Positions 23,140 to 34,316 are shown, counted from the stretch's first letter. The stretch is 64,000 nucleotides of DNA from Dasypus novemcinctus (GCF_030445035.2 NC_080685.1:113200432-113264431); one strand, 5' to 3'. Translations and numbers: made by a program. Notes: generated by a model from the sequence alone, not told the origin.

Positions 23140-23825
23140 GGTTTTGAGAGGTGGTGAACATGCGGTTCTCAGCACAGACGCTGGCGTTCAGAGGGTGCTC
23201 GTAAGCGCAGCTGAAACCAGAGCTCCCATGAGGACCGCAGGCTCCACAGCCCGCGCAGGGCCACGGGTCAAGGGGGCGGGGGTGCTGTGCCCCAGGGCGG
23301 ATGCGCCCGGGCCTGGCTCAGGAGGCGGGGAGGGGGCCCTTGTCTCCTTTTTGAGACTCAGCCTATGGCGCCTCCTCCTGCTGGTTTGAATTAGAAGGTG
23401 GCCGGTGCCTTCTGGAACACCCAGGGAGAAACGTCATTGCTGGAGGTCAGTCTTCTGCTGGCAGAGCCCCTGCCCTGGCCTGGCGTTCCAGAGCACAGCA
23501 GCCTCGCGGCACAGTCGGAGCCTTGGCCTTGGGGTGTGCCCTCCGCCCGCCTCCTCCCCTCCCCCGCTGTCCCCTGGGCCTGGGGAACCCTGGATGGAGC
23601 CGAGACAAGGAGCCTCTGGCTGTCTGAGCTCAGCGGGCGGCGGTGCAGTGGTGGACCCAGGTCTGACTCAACTCCCAGCTGGCAGAGGACGGGGTGCCTG
23701 GCGCAGCGCAGAGGGGGTACCCTCTGGAGAAGGGGGTGGGGAGGCACCGGGAAGGAAGGGGCCAGCAGGAAGGTGGCAACAGGTTGGTGGGACACTAGGC
23801 TTGGACAAGAAGGGTGGGGTTACAG
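23140..23825. other. GC-rich unique block
   Basis: Start of the large GC-rich domain that runs to about 27.6 kb. Open frames on both strands overlap and none has recognisable features. Confidence 0.35.
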
Positions 23826-24030
23826 CTTTTCTTTTTTTTTTTTTTTTTTTGCGGTACGGGGGTCGGGAATTGACCTTGAACCTCGAATGTGGGAAGCCCG
23901 TGCTTAGCCACTGAGCTACATAGGCTCCCCTGAGTTGGATTTGTTTTTAGGAGGTACCTGAGATTGAACTCAGGACCTCATGCATGGGAGGCAGGCGCCC
24001 AACCGCTCGAGGCACATCCGCTGCCTGCTT
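23826..24030 (-). repeat. Two DAS-type SINE heads
   Basis: In complement two B-box sides ('gggaattgaccttgaacctc', 'gagattgaactcaggacctc') and matching A-box sides ('ttagccactgagctacata', 'gctcgaggcacatccgctg') are seen, with a T run at the left end as the complement of the A tail. Confidence 0.75.
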
Positions 24031-24560
24031 TCATTTTACAGATGAGAAAGCCCAGGCTTGAGCACCGCCAGGAATGAGTGGTCTGGGGACGGGAAGGCCA
24101 GGTGGGCTTGCTCCCCACGCTGCGGACGGGAGCGCGAGCGCTTCAGGAGCCGGCAGGCGCGCGCCCACGGGAGAGGTTTAAATGCATTGTCGTCGCTGGT
24201 TTCCTCGCCAGGCCTTGCCCTTCCCCACCTCCCTAACCGGGGAGCAGGGGAGGGGCTTGGCTGGGCCACCAGCAGTCAGGGCCTGGTGACCTCCTTGAGG
24301 CCCCCTCAGAGGCGCAGCGGGTGTCAGGCCCGGGGCGCCCTGGTGAGGCCCGCGCAGCTCGGGGCCCGCCCGCCCCTTCCTCTTCCCTTTCCCCGCTGTG
24401 CGCGGCTTCTAAGCGCCTTCTGCCCCGCGAGGACCCCCGGGTGGGCGCTGGGCGCGGCTGGCACCCCCCACAACCAGCTGGCGTTTCCGGGGACCCGCCG
24501 TCCCCCCGGCCCTGGGTGGGAGCCTCAGCCCCTCACAGCAGTGCGGGGTGGGTGGGCTCG

Positions 24561-25784
24561 GGGACCCGTGCTGAATGAGGCCGCTCCTTGTCCCCCCGCG
24601 GGGACCCGTGCTGAATGAGGCCGCTCCTTGTCCCCCCGCGGGGACCCGTGCTGAACGAGGCCGCTCCGTGTTCCCCGCGGGGACCCGTGCTGAACGAGGC
24701 CGCTCCGCGTTCCCCGCGGGGACCCGTGCTGAATGAGGCCGCTCCGCGTCCCCCGCGGGGACCCGTGCTGAATGAGGCCGCTCCGCGTTCCCCCGCGGGG
24801 ACCCGTGCTGAATGAGGCCGCTCCGCGTCCCCCGCGGGGACCCGTGCTGAATGAGGCCGCTCCGTGTTCCCCGCGGGGACCCGTGCTGAATGAGGCCGCT
24901 CCGCGTTCCCCGCGGGGACCCGTGCTGAGTGAGGCCGCTCCGCGTTCCCCGCGGGGACCCGTGCTGAACGAGGCCGCTCCGCGTCCCCCGCGGGGACCCT
25001 TGCTGAACGAGGCCGCTCCGCGTCCCCCGCGGGGACCCGTGCTGAACGAGGCCGCTCCGTGTTCCCCGCGGGGACCCGTGCTGAATGAGGCCGCTCCGCG
25101 TTCCCCGCGGGGACCCGTGCTGAGTGAGGCCGCTCCGCGTTCCCCGCGGGGACCCTTGCTGAACGAGGCCGCTCCGCGTCCCCCGCGGGGACCCGTGCTG
25201 AACGAGGCCGCTCCGCGTCCCCCGCGGGGACCCGTGCTGAATGAGGCCGCTCCGCGTCCCCCGCGGGGACCCGTGCTGAACGAGGCCGCTCCGCGTCCCC
25301 CGCGGGGACCCGTGCTGAACGAGGCCGCTCCGCGTCCCCCGCGGGGACCCTTGCTGAACGAGGCCGCTCCGCGTCCCCCGCGGGGACCCGTGCTGAACGA
25401 GGCCGCTCCGCGTTCCCCGCGGGGACCCGTGCTGAACGAGGCCGCTCCGCGTCCCCCGCGGGGACCCGTGCTGAATGAGGCCGCTCCGCGTCCCCCGCGG
25501 GGACCCGTGCTGAACGAGGCCGCTCCGCGTCCCCCGCGGGGACCCGTGCTGAATGAGGCCACTCCGTGTTCCCCCGCGGGGACCCGCGCTGAATGAGGCC
25601 GCTCCGCGTCCCCCGCGGGGACCCGTGCTGAACGAGGCCGCTCCGCGTCCCCCGCGGGGACCCGTGCTGAATGAGGCCACTCCGTGTTCCCCCGCGGGGA
25701 CCCGTGCTGAACGAGGCCGCTCCGCGTCCCCCGCGGGGACCCGTGCTGAACGAGGCCGCTCCGCGTTCCCCCGCGGGTGGCTGG
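24561..25784 (+). repeat. 39/40-bp GC-rich minisatellite, about 31 units
   Basis: Head-to-tail units read GGGACCCGTGCTGAAYGAGG followed by CCGCTCCGCG and TCCCCCGCG or TTCCCCGCG. Most are 39 bp, a few 40 bp (at 24,601, 24,772 and 25,553 among others). Because 39 divides by three, the frames stay open on both strands for 270-460 codons, and the 40-bp units only switch between open frames. I read these as repeat shadows and not genes. Variants (GTG or TTG, AAT or AAC, GTG or GCG) are distributed in higher-order blocks, indicating unit amplification in groups. Confidence 0.95.
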
Positions 25785-26254
25785 GGGATGAAGCGCGGGC
25801 GCGGCCGTGGGCGGGAGCAGGGCTGGCCGCGGGTGCGCTCGGCAGCCCCTTTCCCAGCTTGGCGTGGCCCCCTTGGCCGGAATCCGTCTCTGTTCCTGTG
25901 CTCTTTTCAACCCCTGCCCCTCCTGTTAAAGAGAAAGCCGCACCCGTAACAAAACTAAGGCTCCCCCGAGTGTGGAGGAGAAAAGACTTTATTAACCATC
26001 TTGCAAGAAGGGGCGCGGACCTGGATAAAATGACCTACGCACCAAGCAGCAGGAATGCTGAGGCTTATACCCCCCACCTAGCACCAGGGCCCTCCCTGGT
26101 CCCCACTGCCTGGGCCCTTCGGGGTTCCCGCCTCTCCGCGTGGCCTAACTAAGCTCCGCGTCCCGCTCAGTCCCTGCTCCCGCCTCTCCACACCGCGGGC
26201 TGGGCCTCGGCGCCGCCTCCACTGCTGGCGGCTTTTCCAATTCGGCGCCGTCTT

Positions 26255-26430
26255 CACTGTTGGCCCCGCCCCTTCTCACCATTGGCCCTTCTCACTATTG
26301 GCCCCTCTCACCATTGGCCCCGCCCCCGACACTCACCATTGGCCTTTCTCACCATTGGCCCCGCCCCCAACACGCACCATTGGCCCCCCTCGTTTTGGCG
26401 CCACTTTTCAAATTCCCTGCGCGCCAAAGC
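26255..26430 (+). promoter_or_regulatory. CpG-island promoter with CCAAT array, GC boxes and E2F-like sites
   Basis: Six inverted CCAAT boxes (ATTGG) start at 26,281, 26,297, 26,313, 26,338, 26,354 and 26,379, with spacings of 16, 16, 25, 16 and 25 bp. GC boxes (CCCCGCCCC) lie near 26,264, 26,318 and 26,359. An E2F-like TTTTGGCGCC lies at 26,393-26,402 and another (GCGCCAAA) at 26,421-26,428, with TTCAAA between them at 26,407-26,412. This layout of NF-Y, Sp1 and E2F sites is known from promoters of cell-cycle genes. The direction is taken as plus because a candidate first exon follows. Confidence 0.65.
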
Positions 26431-26439
26431 CGCCGGAAG

Positions 26440-26704
26440 CCCTCTCCCTCCCTCCTCAGCGCAGAGCGGCTCCGGCTTCCGCTTTGAGGAAATTAAACTT
26501 CGCCCTTTCCCACACTCCCCGAGGTCCATCCTGAACCCCACCTTCTCTCCAGAAGCCTGCCTGGACTCCCCAGCCACGGGACGTCCCCGTGCAGTCATCT
26601 CTCAGGCACTTGGAATTTTTTTTGCCCCTTCGGGGGTGAATTTTCTTCTTTTCTTTTCAAGACTGGAAGAAGAGACTCACAGGATGATCAGGGTGCCGGG
26701 GGTG
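26440..26704 (+). CDS. Candidate first exon of an unidentified gene (coding from 26684)
   Basis: Downstream of the CCAAT/E2F promoter a short open segment starts at ATG 26,684 and encodes seven residues (MIRVPGV) before a strong donor, GTG|GTGAGT, at 26,705. Upstream sequence to about 26,440 would be 5' untranslated. The seven codons end in phase 0, which is the phase required by the candidate second exon at 29,562. I cannot name the protein. The evidence is promoter context, donor match and phase agreement only. An alternative is a non-coding first exon. Confidence 0.4.
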
Positions 26705-26869
26705 GTGAGTTACAGATGATGGGGCTTTCATTTCCCAGCGCGCGTGTGTCCCCACCTTTCCTGCGCGGTGCGTCATTAAATTTAGGGGGAAGCGAGTTCC
26801 AGGTAAACGCTGCTGTGAAGAGGAGGCTGCTGCAGCAAAGGCGGGAAATGCTGAAAGCGGGTGGTGGGC

Positions 26870-26978
26870 CTGGGTGGGGGTATGTGGGAGTCCTCTGTGT
26901 GTAGGGGGGTTGTATTGTTTTTGCCACGGTACCTAAGTTTGAAATTATTTAGAAAATAAAGTGTTTAAGAAATTATAT
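26870..26978 (+). mobile_element. Very short LINE-1 3' end
   Basis: The terminus 'tttgaaattatttagaaaat' with upstream 'gtattgtttttgcc' matches the ending of the copy at 22.7-23.1 kb. Confidence 0.5.
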
Positions 26979-27484
26979 GCATCCAGTACATTAAAAAAAG
27001 GTGTTAGAGTGGAAACAATCTGAAGCGCCTGCGCCCCGCGCTGGCGGCGTCTCTCACGCTGGGCCGCCTGGGCCCCCCTGGACCGCATCCCGGGCCTCCC
27101 CGGCTCCTCCTGCCCCCGCGCCCACCACGTCCCTCCGCGGAGCTCCTCACCCCGACCCCGGGCTCACCGCTGCCTGTCGCCGGGGGTCCAGCTGCTGTCC
27201 CGGCGCAGCCCGTCCCCGCTCCCGGGGCCCCTGCCCGCAGGACGCCCCTTCTCCGCGGGGCTGCAGGTTCTCGGGGGAGGGAGGACTCAGGAACCCCGTT
27301 CGGGCCCCCGGGAAGGCGCTTCGTCGTCGTCACGAGGCAGCCCCGGCCTTGAGCTCCACCTGCTCAGCGCTTTACCTGGATGTGTCACGTGACACCCCAG
27401 CCCCCCAGAGCCAAGGCGCTGGGAAGCGCATCTTGCACGGGGGTGGGGGAGGCCGCCCGGACGAGGAGAGGCACACCTACTGTG

Positions 27485-27612
27485 TGGCCCAGGAAGGCAC
27501 ACCACCCCCTGCCTCAGTTTCCCCCTCTGTACAGGGGCCGGACACCTGCTCCCTCCAGGTGGTTGTAAGGATCAAACAAGACCACTGGGCATTTTGCCAA
27601 GTGCAAACAGCT
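27485..27612 (+). repeat. MIR fragment
   Basis: The blocks 'cctcagtttccccctctgta' and 'gtggttgtaaggatcaaaca' mark the MIR core and tail. Confidence 0.7.
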
Positions 27613-28399
27613 GCGGAATGGCGGGGCAGAACCACTGCTTGATGGAGGAGGGATCCAAGGCCATCTGGGGGGCGGGGCAGGGTCATGGGAATTTAAAAAA
27701 CTCCCTTTTGCGCTTGCTCTCTAAGGATAAGAGGGAAGGAAAGACGAGCGCGGTAGCCCCAGTCCTACCCAGGCCGTGTCCTCTCCTTGGGGTGCTCTCC
27801 CACTCTGCTTGCCTCACTCCCACCCACTCTCCAGGCTTCTGCTGCTAGGTCAGCCCTGCAGGGCAGGCTCCCCGACTCCCAGTTGTTGGCCAGTGGGCAT
27901 CTGCCTAGGCAGTAATACCCACCATACACAAATGGACCTTTTCTTACAGTCATAAATACCTAAATTGATAGGAGAGGGGCATGGAGTCTTCAAAAGTCTC
28001 TCAGTTGTAAGTCCAATTTTACTTAGAAAGATTGGGATGATGCAATGGACATAGCATTTTTGAGCATGCAGACAAGAGACTCAGAATCCATCTCCAACCT
28101 GAGGAGGCCTCCTTTGACACTGAATCATGGAAAGTTTTCTTACACGGAGACCCCTGTCCTCCAAAGTACTGGGCAGCTTTATTCAACCTTTTATGGCATG
28201 GCCCATCCCATTTACAAGGCCATGGATGGGGATGCGCGACTGGCAGGACACAAGGGACCTCATTTCAGAATCACAGATCCTGGCGTAACAGGCCCAGGCA
28301 GCCACCCCCAGGGGTGTTGTGACTATTGGAACAATTCTTATTAAACAGCTGCTTCCAGAGGGGCCCCTTTTGCTCTTACTTTCCTCCCTACATGTATCT
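27613..28399. other. Gene-free unique stretch
   Basis: I see no coding or repeat signal that I can name. Confidence 0.3.
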
Positions 28400-28985
28400 T
28401 TTTCATAGACTATGTAGCAATTTGATATTGTTTGTGTTCCAAAAATAGATATTGGCTTATGTTTGTAACCTGGTCTGTTCTTCCAGGCAGGTTAGATTGT
28501 ATTGGATTGACAGGTTTCACTTTTACTTGATTAAATAACGATTAAGGCTTTGATTGGGCCATGCCAGTAGGACATTGCATCCCTGCACATACAGAGACTT
28601 ACAGAGAAAAGACATGGCAAAGGGCAGAGCTGGGGGTTTTTGAGCTGGAGCCTGGGAAGTAAACACACAGAGAAGCAGATACGGCAGAGGCCCCGGGAAG
28701 AGAGATGTGCCATTTGCCTTGTAATCTACAGCTGGCCTTGTGGAGAGAGCAAAGCAGCTGAATCGGGAGAGGAGCAAGCCTCAGGAAGAGAGGAGCCCAG
28801 GAAGCCTGACCCCTTGCTGGCATCAGCAACCATCTTGCTCCAGCACGTGGCAATAGACTTTGGTGAGGGAGGTAGCCTGCCCTTTATGGCCTGGTAACTG
28901 TATGCTTCGACCCCAAATAAATACCCTTTATAAAAAACAACCAATTTCTGCTATTTTGCATCAGCTCTTCTTTTACTAATATAGA
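28400..28985 (+). mobile_element. MaLR-like LTR, lineage-specific
   Basis: It ends with an 'aataaatacc' polyadenylation signal, then 'accaatttctgctattttgc' and an 'actaatata' terminus, the same terminal layout as the LTR end at 1-149. The internal part is diverged. Name and boundaries are uncertain. Confidence 0.45.
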
Positions 28986-29159
28986 GTATATATATGCATT
29001 TCAACCTAATACAATGTATTTGTAGCTATATACAGTTACTTTTATAATTTGTTTTATTCGTTCAATGTTATATTACAAATATTTTCCTCTACTGGTTTAC
29101 AGTCTTGATAATGACGATTTTAAAGGGTTAAATGGTACTTTATCTGATTTATTTAATTA

Positions 29160-29393
29160 TTGTTCTGTTTTGTTTTGTTTGGGTTATGGGGCCAGGGATT
29201 GAACCTGGGAACTTGTAAATGGGAAGCTGGCGCTTAACCACTGAACCACAGTGGCTCCCTCAGTTAATTTGTTTTGTTGATTTGCTTGGTTTGTTTTATT
29301 TTTTTATTTTTAGGAGGCACCAGGGATCAAACCTAGGACCTTCCCTGTGGAAAACTGTTGCTCAACTGCTTGAGCCACATCAGCTCCCGGTAC
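29160..29393 (-). repeat. Two DAS-type SINE heads
   Basis: In complement, B-box sides 'gggattgaacctgggaactt' and 'gggatcaaacctaggacctt' and A-box sides 'cttaaccactgaaccacag' and 'ctgcttgagccacatcagc' are visible. Confidence 0.8.
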
Positions 29394-29561
29394 TTCATCT
29401 TATTAAAGAATCAAGATTTACTAATTCACTTCCCAGTTGTTTAGCATTGAAGTAATTTATATTTTTTAGTGTATAGCCCTGTAATACATATCTTTATGTA
29501 TGCAGTGTTTTCCTTCTTTTGAAATTTTTTTAAGGTGTCATGCTTTTTGTTTAAATGACAG

Positions 29562-29648
29562 GTAAGAAAACTGAATCCACTGGAATCTGTAAAGAAGTCT
29601 GATTTAGCCCCAATTATGAGAACTCCACTGTTGCATCAGAAAAAGCAA
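29562..29648 (+). CDS. Candidate internal exon, 29 codons
   Basis: An 87-nt segment is open in frame 0 and is bounded by an acceptor (tttgtttaaatgACAG) with an upstream pyrimidine-rich tract and a perfect donor (CAA|GTAAGT). The peptide starts VRKLNPLESV, is rich in lysine and includes RTPLL, a possible CDK-type proline-directed phosphosite. The phase fits the candidate first exon at 26.68 kb. A caution: the left boundary CAG|GTAAGA also looks like a donor, so the segment might instead follow an exon end. I cannot name the protein. Confidence 0.4.
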
Positions 29649-29674
29649 GTAAGTGATTTTGATCCTATGATACT

Positions 29675-29789
29675 TTTAGTATCCTAGACTGTTGTTCAGA
29701 TGCACTAGTTGGAATCCTGAATATTTTACTTGAACAATTTATAGAAAACTAATGACAACCTCTACCATTATTATTATTCTGTTGATATT
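29675..29789 (+). repeat. Left copy of an 887-bp-spaced direct duplication
   Basis: About 115 bp beginning 'tttagtatcctagactgttg' recur at 30,562-30,679 with about 88 percent identity by eye. Confidence 0.8.
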
Positions 29790-30561
29790 CTAATTGATGC
29801 ACAAATTCAAGACAGCCTTAAATTGAGGACAGAATTAGCTGCTGTGCTCTCCTTTCAACACTGGTGGAGTTCTGCCATTTTACAAGCAGGGGGCAATGTG
29901 GGTCTGCCTGTGGTTCCTGAGCTTGGCTCAGGAGGGCCCTTCCCTGAAAGGGGACTTGCCTGGGGGACTAGGCCCTATGCTCACTGCTAGGGACTCAGCA
30001 GTGGTGTCCCTGTAGCCTGGCACAGACCCTGAACAAGTGACTTTGTGTCATTGCAGCAGCTGCTTCCTCCCAGGGGTAAAGAAACCTTCAACCCCTGGCT
30101 TAGTGGAAACTGACCTTGTTTTTCCTAGTGTGTATCCTCTGAGACATAGGCAACAACAGGTTATTATTAGAAACTAATGAAACTAATGGAAAACTTGAAT
30201 GTTTCCTTGTACATCTGGCCATATCTAGTCATTGCTGGCCACTGCAGGAGTCCAAAACTGCAACATAGTCTCCATCCACTCTCCAGCAATTGCCAGCTGC
30301 TGCAGGAGTCTGATCCTGCAACCTACTGAGGAACTTAGTTTTCATATCCTTAATTTTCATATACTTACTAAATATTTCTAATGCAATGCATAACACATCA
30401 AACACATTTACCTTGCTTCTTACTTCTACAACCCCACTGTGATATTGGTAATTATCAGGTATTTTACTTCAGCAGCACAAAAAAACTACTTTCTTATTTT
30501 ATGATCTTCCACTTTAATATGCTGATTAAGGTGGCCTCTGCATCTTTACAAAACACTTTCC

Positions 30562-30679
30562 TTTAGTATCCTAGCCTGCTATTCAGATGCACTAGTTGGA
30601 ATCCTGAATATTTTACTTGGACAATTTACAGAAAACAAATTAGTACTTCTACCATTATTATTATTATTTTGTTGATATG
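30562..30679 (+). repeat. Right copy of the direct duplication
   Basis: Homologous to 29,675-29,789. The intervening 770 bp is present once only. Confidence 0.8.
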
Positions 30680-32140
30680 ATTCTGCAGAAGAGAGGTGAA
30701 ATGTGAACTGAAAGTGTTTCTGTTTAATTTATGCTATTTAGTCATAAATTATTGGAGGAGGGGAGAAAGAGAAGACAGAATTTAATCTGTAATCTCTAAG
30801 TGCAGTCAGATGAGATTTTTGCATTAAATAATATGAATATCAGAGCTATAAATACCAAGTTGTAATTTCCTATGGCCAGGTAAAAGCTTAGAGTCTATAG
30901 CCAGTGAGTGGTGACAAGTTAACTTTAGACTAGTGGACTTGCTGGGGGGACAGGCTTGGGGGTTAGACTGTGTTAGCTTATGATATGTGATGAAATACAG
31001 GCTTGGAATCTGATTCTAACCACTGCTTTAAAGATAAACTGTCAGAAGGTAAATGCCCTCCAGAAGTTCAGATCAGGTGGCCTTTGCCATGACACTACCT
31101 GTCATTTCATCACTTTCCATGTAGTAATTTGTTTTGAATATGAGCGGTACCACACATACCTGAGGATTTAAATATTCAGGATTCTTTTCATGAATTTGGT
31201 CCACCAGAGTCAGAGAAACAAAGTAAAAAATCCAGTGAACTTTGAAATCAGATAGAGAGCATCTCCTCTTTATAGAAATGCCATGGAGACTTAGACAAGT
31301 TTAGTGATTTATGTGTGAGAGAATTGGGACTTGACTCTCTAGCGTCTGTATCATCTTATTTCATATCTCCTGCTTGTTACATTATACACCACTGCCATTT
31401 TAAAAGAAATGAAGAGAGAAATCACTTTTCCCTGGAGCTAATACTCTGCTAGGTGAGATAGGACAAACACATAAAGAAATTCAAGGAAAACAATTATAAC
31501 CCAATTTAAGATCAAATATAGAAAATAGATAATAAACATTGCATGCATAACTAATAATGAAGGAGGAAGCAAATGAAATGATTGTTATGGAAAACACAAA
31601 GGTCTCAGAAAGGAGGAGCGTTTTTGAGCAAAGTTTCAAGTGTCAGGACATCAAGAATTGTTTTCACAGATTAATTCTAATTAATTGTTTTTTTTCCTTC
31701 ATAATTTTCTTGAGTAAACTACCTGGAAACAAAAAGGACCCATACCTATACTTCTAGTGATGATAAAATTTCTCCCTCTTAGTAACATAATAAAACTTGC
31801 ATTTGAAACTATATATTTTTGATTAATACACTTTCATTCTAAATGTTTTCATTCCTGAAAAAATAATGTAACTTTAGAGACTTTTTAAAAATTCACCTAT
31901 CAAAACAATCCATCTATATATTTTTTTACTGTTTGGGTTACAAGGAACAGAGACTCACTCAGTCTGACCCAAATAAATGGTTTTGTTGATGGGATACTTA
32001 GACCAGTGAAGGAAATACACTATGTGAATCCCAAGGATCGGAGTCATTGCTTATCTGGAACAGAGACAGGCACTGTAACCAGAGAGCATTTTGGTTCAGG
32101 AAAACCTCAGGGGCCCCAGGTGTGAGCTGGATAATGAGGA
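30680..32140. other. Gene-free AT-rich stretch
   Basis: Small open frames only, without splice or family support. Confidence 0.35.
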
Positions 32141-32144
32141 TGAC

Positions 32145-32240
32145 TGTAATAGTAATAACATTTATTAGGTGCTTTCCATGCGCCAGGCACTATTGCATGT
32201 ATTAAGGCATTTAGTCCTCACAGCCACCCGATAATGTAGC
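32145..32240 (-). repeat. MIR-like fragment
   Basis: 'aacatttattaggtgctttc' with 'catgcgccaggcactattgc' and 'atttagtcctcacagccacc' is the well-known MIR-related block in complement. Confidence 0.6.
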
Positions 32241-32439
32241 TCAACACAAGAACCCGTTAGACTGGGTGACTGTGCAGGACTGTGTATCAATGTGGGAGCC
32301 AATAAAGGGATATGTGGCCTAGATGTAGGGTAGGTATTACAATATGCCCTGACTGGAAACACTTCAGAAGGGGAAAGGCGGGTTGCCCTCATGGTATCAG
32401 CTGCACTATTTGTAGGGAAGACAGTCTGGGTGGAAGGAT

Positions 32440-32640
32440 TGTGAACATAGACTGTGTGGCAGGCAGACCCTTGTTAACCTTGGAGAAGTGACTTCATCTC
32501 TGTAAGCCTCAGTTTTCCCATCTGTAAAAGAGTCCCTTCTTAATAGGGTGGTTGTAAAGGTTAAATGAAATAACACATAACTAGGTACTTTGCAACAGTT
32601 CTTAATACATAGGGCTGAAAATCAAAGTGTTTATATTGTA
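32440..32640 (+). repeat. MIR SINE
   Basis: Shows 'gagaagtgacttcatctctg', 'cctcagttttcccatctgta' and 'gtggttgtaaaggttaaatg' in order. Confidence 0.8.
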
Positions 32641-32656
32641 ATTTGAAATCATTTTA

Positions 32657-32864
32657 TTTTATTTTTAAATGTCTATATTAGTTAATAGATCACATAGAAT
32701 GTTACATTAAAAAAACATGAGGTTCCCATATAACCCATTCCCCCCATCATTTTTATAAATTGTATTTTTTTGAAGATACATACATCACAGAAAATGTTAT
32801 GTTATGAAAAACATAAGAGGCTCCCGTATACCCCCCACTCCCCCACCCCACTCCTTCCACACCA
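32657..32864 (-). mobile_element. Short 3' fragment of the lineage-specific retroposon
   Basis: Again two tandem versions of the 'aatgttacattaaa' plus C-rich 3' end, as at 19.7 kb, in minus orientation. Confidence 0.6.
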
Positions 32865-33225
32865 GAATATTCTTGCCTTTCAACCAAATTGTTTCTTTCA
32901 TAAAACCTTAAACCAGATCTTCAATTCTGTAAAGTCACTTATTGCAGTAAGGCAAACAAAACCTGAAATTCCTTTTCATATGATTTAACTGAATTTCTCT
33001 GTGTGTGAAGCATGGCCTACCTCTCCCTTTGCAAAGAGATAGAGCTATCTCCCTATCATTCCCAAACAATACAGCTCTTTAATTCTTTCCATACTCATCA
33101 AGTGAGAGGGGTGCCTAACCCATCTAAGCACTTTCATCTGTCTTCTGCTATGTGGAAAAGTCCATTGCTTAATTGATTTTAAGCTGTTTATAAATATAAA
33201 ATATAAACTGGAATTCTTAATTGCT

Positions 33226-33760
33226 ATTTTCTTTTCCATTTTAGCAGCTTTTAATGGAAATTGTACATAAGATTCTTTTATCCCTGCATCTTCTCAGTTG
33301 TTTCTTCCTTATAGTTGCCCTTTTCCTTTCCTACTTGACGAGATTTGGCTTTACGTTCGAGGGTCTTTTTGCAGTCTTTATCCAGTTTTAGCCTAGTGAT
33401 GACTACCTTGCTGGGGTGAATGCCCACATGGGCAGTGGTGCCATTAGCCTTCTCCCGCTGCTCCCATTCGATGTAGATGACATATTTCTTCCTGTAAACC
33501 TGGACTACTTTGCCAATTTGCTGACCTTTGTAGTGTCCTCTCACAACCTGAACTTCATCATCTTTTCGGATAGGCATGGATCGAACATTATATTTCTGTC
33601 TCAGCTCCTTGGAAGGAGGGGAAGACATAAACTTCCTCTGAATGTGGGAAGGTGCATTGAAATACCCTTTTATGGTTCTTGCTCTGATCAGAGGTCACAA
33701 AGGGATTGAACTTCATTTTGGCCCCTGCCACTTCAGCGATGGCTGCAAAAGGAAAAAGAG
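33226..33760 (-). pseudogene. RPL26: RPL26 processed pseudogene
   Basis: The minus strand carries an intronless copy of the large-subunit ribosomal protein L26 message. It includes 5' untranslated sequence, start codon at 33,716, the coding region, and 3' untranslated sequence with ATTAAA before a decayed A-rich stretch. The downstream frame at 33,278-33,628 keeps most of the protein, including [21 protein letters not shown] single-base insertion near 33,665, at about codon 18, breaks the reading frame, so translation from the original start is lost. Substitutions are scattered through the rest, and the final residue is changed before a TAA stop. It is a LINE-1 mediated retrocopy, not the functional gene, which has introns. 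Confidence 0.93.
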
Positions 33761-33922
33761 CTGCTCTCTATTTTTGATGCTGAGTTTAACTGTATTAAAC
33801 ACTGGAAACTACTTAAATTCATTATCACATTGTTAAAGGGCAAGAGTACTCAAAAGTACACTTCTTGCACCTGTATGCTTCTGTGTACATGTGTATGTTT
33901 TCTGGTTTGTGATTTTGTTCTA

Positions 33923-33928
33923 GTAATT
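33923..33928. repeat. Proviral target-site duplication, left
   Basis: GTAATT, matched at 41,865-41,870. A 6-bp duplication is usual for betaretroviral integration. Confidence 0.85.
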
Positions 33929-34316
33929 TGTCCCGGCCAGCGGGACGGCAATGGAGACCCAAAACCTGCCGAGAAAGAATGGTGGGACAAGAGACACAAA
34001 GAATGACAGCAAGACAGGGTTCTGATCAAACTGTAACTTTATTAAAGGGGGCAAAGTATATATACCCTTGGGAGGGGGAGGAGCGGGGAGTGAGGTGGTG
34101 GAGGCTAAGGATTGGTTGTTGCTGTCGCCGGGGTGGGAGGCAGACTTTAGTTTCGCGTCTTGCGCCTGCTCACTATCTTATCAGTCTGGGCAGTGGCGGG
34201 AAGATGGAGAACAAAGGAGCAGGGAGGGAGAAGAACAAGGAAGTGGGCTCTGCTCTGGTGGCCATGTTGCCGGCATTGCTGAACTCAGTGTATACTCGTA
34301 TTGACCGCTCCCAACA
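33929..34316 (-). repeat. 3' LTR of the provirus
   Basis: The 388-bp unit has TG..CA ends, a TATATA box (about 34,056-34,063) and an AATAAA signal (34,038-34,043) on the minus strand. It differs from the 5' LTR at roughly 13 substitutions, mostly transitions, plus one single-base length change. That is about 3 percent divergence. Confidence 0.93.

Noticed and set aside
24409-25910. Frames of 274, 423 and 461 codons over the GC-rich array
   Set aside because: They arise from a 39-bp unit without stops. Frames on both strands are equally open, which is a composition effect.
33278-33628. Functional ribosomal protein L26 gene
   Set aside because: No introns, a one-base insertion after about codon 17, and scattered substitutions mark it as a processed pseudogene.
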